From: Candidatus Fermentibacterota bacterium
GTDB taxonomy: Bacteria; Fermentibacterota; Fermentibacteria; Fermentibacterales; Fermentibacteraceae
Length of the DNA: 16,718 nt
NCBI GenBank assembly: GCA_012523605.1
Contig: JAAYTY010000060.1
Span: 1-16,718, forward strand
Reading direction: 5' to 3'
Each line of letters starts with the position of its first letter. Positions within the stretch are counted from its first letter, which is position 1. The position numbers were made by a program, and so were the translations under genes. Below the pieces are notes generated by a model. It made no database searches, was not told the DNA's origin, and worked only from the letters and a program-made list of their open reading frames with translations. This document shows positions 7,165-13,404 of the stretch, in pieces.

Positions 7165-8780
7165 CCGCAGTAGGCCGAGACCCGGATCGACTGCTTCGCC
7201 GCTCTCCAGCGGCCCTGACAGCCGCTGTCGTACCGCTGGTTCTTCTGACGGCGCTTTGGTCATTGTCGCTCGGGAAGAGCCTGACGGGCGATGAGGCGAT
7301 GACCGTAGCCCTGGTCCGTCTGCCCTTCGGGAGCATGCTTTCCAATGTGGCGGAGGACGCGCATGTCCCGGGCTACTATGCCCTGCTGTGGGTCTGGGTG
7401 AGGGTCTTCGGGGTCTCACAGGCATCCCTGAGGGCGCCCGGTCTCGTCGCGGCGGCGCTGACCGCCCTCGCCGCCGCCAGGGGGCGCGGGACGGCGGCGC
7501 GTTATCTTCTGTGCGTCAGCCCGTTCGTTCTGCACCTCTCCGTGGAAATCCGGATGTACTCCATGCTCGCTCTGGCCGGAGCGTGGACGATGCTGCTCCT
7601 GGGGGAGTACTCCTCATCCCCCTCGCTGCGTCGGGCCGCCGTAACGGGGCTGGTGCTGGCCGCAGGGACATGGATCCATCACTTCGCCTGGCCTGGCGTG
7701 GCCGCTTCGGCCCTCCTGATGCTCATACGAAGGAAGCCTCTGCATGCGCTGGTCATGCTCGCTATCGTGTCGATCCTCTACATTCCGCAGATCCCGAACC
7801 TCGCACTGGAGAAGGGCGGGGCTGCAGCCACGGCGGGAGCGACCGGCGGCGAAGCCCTGATAGAGAGAGCCTCGCCTGTTTCTGCGCTCGCCCACATGCC
7901 GCTGTCGCTGGCAGGCACGCTCCTGCGGTTCACCTCCGGAACCGCCCCATACAGGTTCACCGAATCCGGTCTTGCCTCGCTTTCCCCATGGGCCGTCGCG
8001 GGGATGATCCTGTCTGTGGTTATGTGCTTCGCGGCGCTCAGGGGATGGAGGATCTCCGGCACGCATGTCAGGCTTCTCATCCTTTTCGTGATGCTGCCGC
8101 TGGCGTTTCTCAGACCGAGCGCGCGCCACTTCGCTTTCGCCTTTCCGGCGGTGGCGGCCTGCGTGATCGCCGGCCTCTACAGCCTGCCGTCCAGGCCGGG
8201 AAGGAGCCTGCGCATAGCCGCCGCATTGCTTTCAGCGGCTCTCTGCATACCCTTCATCACCCGTTCCACCCTTCCCCAGAGGTGCACCTTCGACAGGGAC
8301 TTCAGGGAGGCCGCCAGGGTCGCCGGCGCCGAAGCGGAGCGGACCGGTGCCCGGATCGTGATCTACATCGACCACTACTCCACACTGGCTTTCAGATATC
8401 ATCTCGAGGAGCAGGGCTTCGGCGGTGTCGAGACCTGGTCGCCCCACGACGAACGATTCCTGGAGGGGCGTTACTTCCAGCCCGATCCCTCCGAGGGTCT
8501 GTCCTTTCTGATGCAGGATACCGATTCGACGGTCCGGGCCTGGAGGGATTCCTTCGGCACGCCCCTGCTCATTCTGGCCAACGATCCTGCCCATGCCGGC
8601 ATCCGAGTGTCCGGAGGTCCTGACGGAGTTATCGGAACCGGAAGCGATGTCATCTCGGATGCCGACCTGAGAACCTCGCTGGAGCAGAGCTTTTCTGTTC
8701 ACACGATTCCGCTGACAGGAAGCTCGGGTCCGCTGACGCTGTTCGCAGTAGGTTCGAGCAGGGTCCGGGATAGCAGATAG
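7161..8780 (+). CDS. GT-C fold membrane glycosyltransferase (GT39/ArnT-like)
   Basis: A 539-residue polytopic membrane protein that probably moves a sugar from a polyprenyl-phosphate donor to a lipid, protein or glycan on the outer face of the inner membrane. GT-C landmarks are the acidic pair D44-E45 in the first loop (LTGDEAMT), DAHVPGYYALLW (66-77, the counterpart of the D-x-H-P-P-x-Y-Y motif) and EIRMYSM (129-135). About ten hydrophobic segments follow through residue ~375. The last ~165 residues form a soluble, presumably periplasmic, domain containing IVIYIDHYSTLAFRYHL and a Gly/Asp-rich GPDGVIGTGSD (486-496). The start overlaps the acyl-CoA synthetase stop (ATGA); GAGAAGG upstream is a weak ribosome-binding site. 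Donor and acceptor cannot be read from the sequence. A related GT-C family such as GT83 is an alternative label. Confidence 0.85.
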   Translation: MTAVGRDPDRLLRRSPAALTAAVVPLVLLTALWSLSLGKSLTGDEAMTVALVRLPFGSMLSNVAEDAHVPGYYALLWVWVRVFGVSQASLRAPGLVAAALTALAAARGRGTAARYLLCVSPFVLHLSVEIRMYSMLALAGAWTMLLLGEYSSSPSLRRAAVTGLVLAAGTWIHHFAWPGVAASALLMLIRRKPLHALVMLAIVSILYIPQIPNLALEKGGAAATAGATGGEALIERASPVSALAHMPLSLAGTLLRFTSGTAPYRFTESGLASLSPWAVAGMILSVVMCFAALRGWRISGTHVRLLILFVMLPLAFLRPSARHFAFAFPAVAACVIAGLYSLPSRPGRSLRIAAALLSAALCIPFITRSTLPQRCTFDRDFREAARVAGAEAERTGARIVIYIDHYSTLAFRYHLEEQGFGGVETWSPHDERFLEGRYFQPDPSEGLSFLMQDTDSTVRAWRDSFGTPLLILANDPAHAGIRVSGGPDGVIGTGSDVISDADLRTSLEQSFSVHTIPLTGSSGPLTLFAVGSSRVRDSR

Positions 8781-8857
8781 AAGAGTAGAGGTTTCACAGG
8801 TGGGTTATAATTCATATTATGCTTATAGGAATTGTAACCTCCCTGAAAGGTGGACCC
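8781..8857 (+). promoter_or_regulatory. Promoter and leader of the amidotransferase-flippase cassette
   Basis: A perfect -10 hexamer TATAAT lies at 8806-8811 in a sudden AT-rich patch between two GC-rich genes. No good -35 match exists at 16-18 bp upstream. Transcription would start near 8818, almost on the ATG at 8819, leaving no leader for that codon. AAAGGTGG at 8846-8853 is an excellent ribosome-binding site for ATG 8858. Together these favour 8858 as the start codon and a ~40-nt leader. Confidence 0.5.
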
Positions 8858-9928
8858 ATGGAAGCAGGCCATGACGTCAGAAGGTGCTCACGGTGCATTC
8901 TGCCTTCGAACTACCCGAATATCGGATTCGACGACAAGGGTGTTTGCCGCGTCTGCAGGGAGCACGACCTCAGATACGGCTCCATAGACTGGGCGGAAAG
9001 GGAAAGGAGGCTCTCCCGCATACTGGACCGATACAGAGGAAGGGGGCGGGGCAAGTACGACTGCATGGTTCCCTTCTCCGGAGGCAAGGATTCGTCCTTC
9101 ACGCTATGGACGATCAAGAACAGATATGGGATGAGTCCCCTGGCCTTCAACTTCGACAACGGCTTCCAGGATCCTTCGGCTCTGGGATTCGTGAAAAGAG
9201 CAGCAAGAAGGATCGGCGTCGATCTCTACACATACTCGCCTGACCTGACCCTTCTGACCAGGGTCTACAGGCGCGCTCTCGAAGCAACAGGCGAGTTCTG
9301 CAGCGCCTGTGTTGTACTTATGCCGACTGCCATCTTCCGGGCGGCGGACATTCACGGCATCAGGCTGATAATCGCTGGTTTCTCGGATGCTCTGGAGGCT
9401 CCTCCCCCGGAAACTTCCTACATAGACAGAGTCTGTTTCAGGAACATCATGAAGGATCACTTCACCATGAAGGAGCTCAGATGGGACTATTTCTTCCCCT
9501 CGATAAAGAGGATGTTCGGAGTGAAGCAGATAAACCTGCCTGACTATCTGAAGTGGGATCTACCGACGATCTACGAGACTCTGAACAGGGAGCTGGATTT
9601 CGGCAAATCAACAGCAGACATCAGATACGACTGCCTCGCGACGCCTCATTCGAGCTATCTCTTCAGGCTTCGCACCGGATTCGGGAAATACGAGTATCTC
9701 TATGCCAACATGGTCAGGTCGGGCGTGATAGGCCGGGAGGAGGCGCTGAAGATCGTCGAGGAGCGCGAGCCGAAGGAACCTCCGGAAGGCTTCGACAGGT
9801 TTCTTGCGGGACTCGGGCTCGACCGGCGAGCGCTCGAAGGGATCGAGAAAAGATCTGTCTTCAACTTCAGAACCCGTCCCGGGGCAGTCAGAAGGATGGC
9901 CATCGCCATCAGGGAGAGACTGCCCTGA
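8858..9928 (+). CDS. N-acetyl sugar amidotransferase (WbpG-like, PP-loop)
   Basis: A 356-residue cytosolic enzyme of the family that turns a carboxamide or acetamido group on a nucleotide- or lipid-linked sugar into an amidine, for O-antigen or flagellin glycans. The ATP-pyrophosphatase P-loop is SGGKDSS (74-80). Two CxxC pairs (C10/C13 and C30/C33) form a zinc-ribbon-like N-terminus, and a third pair is C148/C151. FNFDNGFQDP (97-106) and the C-terminal YLFRLRTGFGKYEYLY are typical of the family. In characterised cases, ammonia comes from HisH/HisF-like partners; neither is in this window. ATG 8858 was chosen over ATG 8819 because of the strong AAAGGTGG site and the position of the TATAAT box. 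Its GC content is lower than upstream genes. The flippase gene follows 28 nt after the stop. Confidence 0.9.
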   Translation: MEAGHDVRRCSRCILPSNYPNIGFDDKGVCRVCREHDLRYGSIDWAERERRLSRILDRYRGRGRGKYDCMVPFSGGKDSSFTLWTIKNRYGMSPLAFNFDNGFQDPSALGFVKRAARRIGVDLYTYSPDLTLLTRVYRRALEATGEFCSACVVLMPTAIFRAADIHGIRLIIAGFSDALEAPPPETSYIDRVCFRNIMKDHFTMKELRWDYFFPSIKRMFGVKQINLPDYLKWDLPTIYETLNRELDFGKSTADIRYDCLATPHSSYLFRLRTGFGKYEYLYANMVRSGVIGREEALKIVEEREPKEPPEGFDRFLAGLGLDRRALEGIEKRSVFNFRTRPGAVRRMAIAIRERLP

Positions 9929-9956
9929 ACCGCGAGCTGCTGCCTGAGGGGATTCC

Positions 9957-11444
9957 GTGCAGCTCCTTCCACAGGGGAGTGTGCCGGTGAGCGGGGCTTG
10001 TCCTGGGACATCACGTTCCGAAGGCCGATCGCCTCTCCTGAACAGCATCCTCATGCTGTCGGGGCAGATCGTATCGAAGGTCTCTTTTCTCGTCACCATG
10101 CTGTTCCTCGCGAGATATCTCGACGACAAGTCGTTCGGACTCCTATCCTTCGCTGTCGCTGTCGGCATGGTGTACATGTTCATAAGTGAGATGGGGGTTT
10201 CAATTACTGTCAACAGACTGATCTCCCTCACGAATGATGGTTCATCGAGGGCGCTTCCCTCTGTCGCCAGCGGACTGAGAATCCTCCTTTCAACTACAGG
10301 CCTTCTGCTGCTCGCATTTCTAAACTGGATCTTTTCGAGGAGCCTCTGGGAACTGGCGGTCCTCATCCCGGTGGCTCTGTCGTACTCGCTGGACGGCTTC
10401 TCCGAGATACCGTTTGCCGTATTCAGAGCATCCGGAAGAGCAGGCAGGGAATCCCTCGCAAGAAGTCTGGGGGGTCTCTTCTCCATCGCAGCAGTGATCC
10501 TGATTATAAAAGCCGATCTTGGATTACTTGCGGCTGCTGCCGTTTTCCCACTGAGATCCGCAGTGACGATGATGGTTGCGGCCTTTCTGCATCTTGATAC
10601 TGGTTTCGGGCTGTTCCCCAGCTTCGACAGAGCCGCCATGCTGTCGCTCTTCAGAGACAGTCTTCCGGTCGGTGTGATGGGCCTCAGCCTTGCAGCCTTC
10701 CAGAGGGTCGACAACTTGCTCGTAAGAGGAGTTCTCGGAATCGAAGCTGTGGGGGCGTGGAATGAATGTGTCAGAATCATCGATACCATGGTCCTTCTGA
10801 TTACACCAACACTCCTCCCTGGCGCTCTCTTCCCCGGCCTCTGCAGAGCACTTGAGCAGGGCGGCGAAGCGGCAAAGCAGAAGATGCGGGACACAGGATC
10901 CTTTATCCTGGCAATCGGAACGGCCGTTACTGCGTTTCTGCTGGCATCCGGGTCCGGACTCCTTGCTCTGCTTTGGGGGGCAGGGTACGAACGCGGGCTT
11001 GCTTCGGATGCCGTCAACAGGGCTTATGAGATCACCTGCGCAGGAATCGTGCCGGTCTTCTGGATGAATTTCCTGGTTGCGGCTCTCATTGCCCAAAGGC
11101 GCTCCTCAACTGCCACAAGAGCTGCCGCAGCGAGTCTTGTCGTGCTCTTGGCACTCTTGTTCCTATTCCTGAATCCCATGGGTCTGCCGGGTGCCGCAGC
11201 GGCTATGCTGGCCGCATCGCTGGTCTTTGCGGTCCTGCTTACTATTGGCATCGGGAGAAATACTGCTTCAGGTCTGGTCGGGAGCCTTCTGCCCGCACTG
11301 CCCGGGGCGTGCCTCGCCATTCTCGCCGCTGTTGCAATGGGACGCCTGGGTGTCCCATGGCTTGTCAAAGGTCTGATTTCAGGTGCGGTATCAGCCATCT
11401 CATGGCTAGCGATAGATGGAAGGAAAGTCTTGGGCAGACTCTGA
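9957..11444 (+). CDS. Polysaccharide flippase (Wzx/MOP-type membrane protein)
   Basis: A 495-residue protein made almost entirely of hydrophobic helices, about 12-14. It matches the oligosaccharide flippase family of the MOP exporters, which move undecaprenyl-linked repeat units across the inner membrane. The N-terminal signature is recognisable: SILMLSGQIVSKVSF, LFLARYLDDKSFGLLSFA, then the following ISEMGVS. The start is uncertain: GTG 9957 has GAGGGGA 4 nt upstream, while GTG 9987 has AGGGGAG at a better 7-nt spacing and would give a protein 10 residues shorter. Sampled lines are about 48-58% GC, against over 65% in tpiA, which fits lateral exchange of surface-glycan genes. It is probably co-transcribed with the amidotransferase before it. 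The transported substrate cannot be named. Confidence 0.88.
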   Translation: MQLLPQGSVPVSGACPGTSRSEGRSPLLNSILMLSGQIVSKVSFLVTMLFLARYLDDKSFGLLSFAVAVGMVYMFISEMGVSITVNRLISLTNDGSSRALPSVASGLRILLSTTGLLLLAFLNWIFSRSLWELAVLIPVALSYSLDGFSEIPFAVFRASGRAGRESLARSLGGLFSIAAVILIIKADLGLLAAAAVFPLRSAVTMMVAAFLHLDTGFGLFPSFDRAAMLSLFRDSLPVGVMGLSLAAFQRVDNLLVRGVLGIEAVGAWNECVRIIDTMVLLITPTLLPGALFPGLCRALEQGGEAAKQKMRDTGSFILAIGTAVTAFLLASGSGLLALLWGAGYERGLASDAVNRAYEITCAGIVPVFWMNFLVAALIAQRRSSTATRAAAASLVVLLALLFLFLNPMGLPGAAAAMLAASLVFAVLLTIGIGRNTASGLVGSLLPALPGACLAILAAVAMGRLGVPWLVKGLISGAVSAISWLAIDGRKVLGRL

Positions 11445-11595
11445 GCCCTGGACAAGCCCCACTGGATCCTGACCATATACTGTGTGGTGCCGCCTGGCCG
11501 GTGACAACATATAAGGGCTCGCGGAATGACCTGTTCCATCCTATACTATACATGGTATTTTAGGGCAGAATGATTGCCGACATCTGGTGGAATTG
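11445..11595 (+). promoter_or_regulatory. Intergenic region upstream of parE with putative promoter
   Basis: A 151-nt gap with no gene. An AT-rich patch at 11540-11561 holds TATACT (11542-11547), a good -10 candidate, but no convincing -35 sits at 16-18 bp. A second TATACT (11476-11481) has TGGACA (11449-11454) upstream at a 21-bp spacing, which is too long to be convincing. GGTGG at 11586-11590 sets the translation start at ATG 11596. No rho-independent terminator for the flippase gene was found. Confidence 0.4.
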
Positions 11596-13404
11596 ATGGA
11601 AGAAACCCGACTGACAGCTCTGAACTACGACGAGAGCAAGGTCAAGACACTCTCTTCGATAGAGCACATCCGGCTCCGGACCGGAATGTACATCGGCCGC
11701 ATCGGAGACGGCAGCCATCCGGACGACGGCATCTACATCCTCTTCAAGGAAGTTGTGGACAACGCCGTGGACGAGTTCATAATGGGCTGCGGCAAAAAGA
11801 TATCCATCTCGTGCGACGGGGCGACCTGCACGGTTCGCGACTGGGGCCGCGGAATCCCTCTCGGGAAGCTGGTCGAGTGCGTCTCGGTAATCAACACCGG
11901 CGCCAAGTACAACACTGACGTCTTCCAGTTCAGCGTTGGCCTCAACGGTGTGGGTGCGAAGGCCGTGAACGCCCTCTCGGAGAGGTTCAGGGTCGTCTCC
12001 TACAGGGAGGGCGAGTATCGCGAGGTAGTTTACGCGAGAGGGGAACCGATCTCCGACCGCTCGGGCAGGACCGCTGAGAAGAACGGGACACTGGTCGAGT
12101 TTTCGCCCGACCCCGGTATCTTCTCCGACTATGCCTTCCGCGAGGAGTTCCTCCAGCATCGCGTAAGGCATTATGCCTATCTCAACACCGGATTGAAGCT
12201 CGTCCTGAACGGCGAGACATTCGTTTCCGATCAGGGTCTGGTTGACCTCCTCGCTGACGAGGCCGGGGAGTCCACCTCATATCCCGCCATCTATTCCAGG
12301 GATGCAACGCTCGAATTCGCCTTCACCCACACGAACGAATTCGGCGAACGGTATCTATCCTTCGCGAACGGCCAGTACACCAGCGCGGGAGGCACCCACC
12401 TGTCGGCCTTCAAGGAGGGCGTGCTGAAAGGCGTCAACTCCTATGCAGGCAAGAACTTCGCTCCGGATGACATCCGCGAGGGGATAATAGCCGCCGTTTC
12501 GATCCGGCTCAAGGATCCCGTGTTCGAGTCCCAGACCAAGACAAGGCTCGGGAACACCGACATCAGGAGCTGGATCGTGAACCGAGTGAAGCAGGAAGTG
12601 GAGCAGAGCCTGCACAGGAACTCCGCCACGGCCGAAGCCCTGCTCGCCAAGGTGCAGGTCAACATGGCCATCCGCACCGAGCTCCAGAGCGTGAAGAAGA
12701 AGGCGCGCGAGAGAGCGAAGAAGGTGGCCATCAGGATCCCCAGCCTGCGGGACTGCAGGGTGCATCTCGGAGACGACGATCCGCTGGCGGAGATGAGCAC
12801 CATCTTCCTCACCGAGGGCCAGAGCGCTTCGGGCAGCATGATCGCATGCCGCGACGTGAACACGCAGGCCGTGTTCTCCCTCATGGGCAAGCCGCTCAAC
12901 TGCCTCGGTCTGAAGAGGGACACCCTCTATCAGAACGAGGAGATTTACAACCTCATGCAGGCGCTCAACCTCGAGGGGGGCGCGGGAGGTCTCCGGTACA
13001 ACAGGATAGTGCTGGCGACGGACGCCGACGTGGACGGCATGCACATCAGGAACCTCCTGCTCACCCTCTTTCTCCACTTCTTCGAGGGGCTCGTTCTGGA
13101 CAACCACCTTTACATCCTGGAAACGCCGCTCTTCAGGGTCAGGAACAAGAAGGAAACGGTGTACTGCTATTCGGCGCGCGAGCGCGACAGCGCGGTGACG
13201 AAGCTGGGGAAAGGCGCGGAGATAACGCGCTTCAAGGGGCTGGGCGAGATATCGCCGAAGGAGTTCGGGCAGTTCATCGGCCCGGACATGCGGCTTCTGG
13301 CGGTGTCCATCCCCCGCATCAAGGACGTGCCCGAGATGCTTGACTTCTACATGGGCCGCAACACTCCCGAGAGGCGCGCATACATAATGGAGAACCTGAG
13401 GTGA
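11596..13404 (+). CDS. parE: DNA topoisomerase IV-like subunit B (type IIA ATPase/TOPRIM subunit)
   Basis: A 602-residue GHKL ATPase plus TOPRIM subunit that drives strand passage in partnership with the ParC-like protein encoded next. Motifs: E52/N56 in KEVVDNAVDE, DWGRGIP (82-88), GLNGVGAKAVNALS (115-128), a transducer domain ending in a basic KKKARERAKK, TOPRIM E407 in TEGQSASGS, and DADVDG (476-481, the metal-binding acidic residues). TOPRIM reads EGQSASG rather than the usual EGDSAGG. The short length, without the ~170-residue insert of proteobacterial GyrB, fits ParE or the second GyrB-type of Bacteroidota and Chlamydiae. I chose ATG 11596 because GGTGG lies 5 nt upstream; GTG 11587 would add three residues. 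The stop overlaps the parC start (GTGA). Confidence 0.94.
   Translation: MEETRLTALNYDESKVKTLSSIEHIRLRTGMYIGRIGDGSHPDDGIYILFKEVVDNAVDEFIMGCGKKISISCDGATCTVRDWGRGIPLGKLVECVSVINTGAKYNTDVFQFSVGLNGVGAKAVNALSERFRVVSYREGEYREVVYARGEPISDRSGRTAEKNGTLVEFSPDPGIFSDYAFREEFLQHRVRHYAYLNTGLKLVLNGETFVSDQGLVDLLADEAGESTSYPAIYSRDATLEFAFTHTNEFGERYLSFANGQYTSAGGTHLSAFKEGVLKGVNSYAGKNFAPDDIREGIIAAVSIRLKDPVFESQTKTRLGNTDIRSWIVNRVKQEVEQSLHRNSATAEALLAKVQVNMAIRTELQSVKKKARERAKKVAIRIPSLRDCRVHLGDDDPLAEMSTIFLTEGQSASGSMIACRDVNTQAVFSLMGKPLNCLGLKRDTLYQNEEIYNLMQALNLEGGAGGLRYNRIVLATDADVDGMHIRNLLLTLFLHFFEGLVLDNHLYILETPLFRVRNKKETVYCYSARERDSAVTKLGKGAEITRFKGLGEISPKEFGQFIGPDMRLLAVSIPRIKDVPEMLDFYMGRNTPERRAYIMENLR

Noticed and set aside
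9608..11017. 469-codon open frame on the - strand opposite the amidotransferase and flippase genes
   Set aside because: It spans two real genes and their junction and has a Ser/Arg/Pro-rich translation without domains.
11587..11595. GTG 11587 as the parE start
   Set aside because: It has no ribosome-binding site at proper distance, while GGTGG lies 5 nt before ATG 11596; the difference is only three residues, so it cannot be fully excluded.
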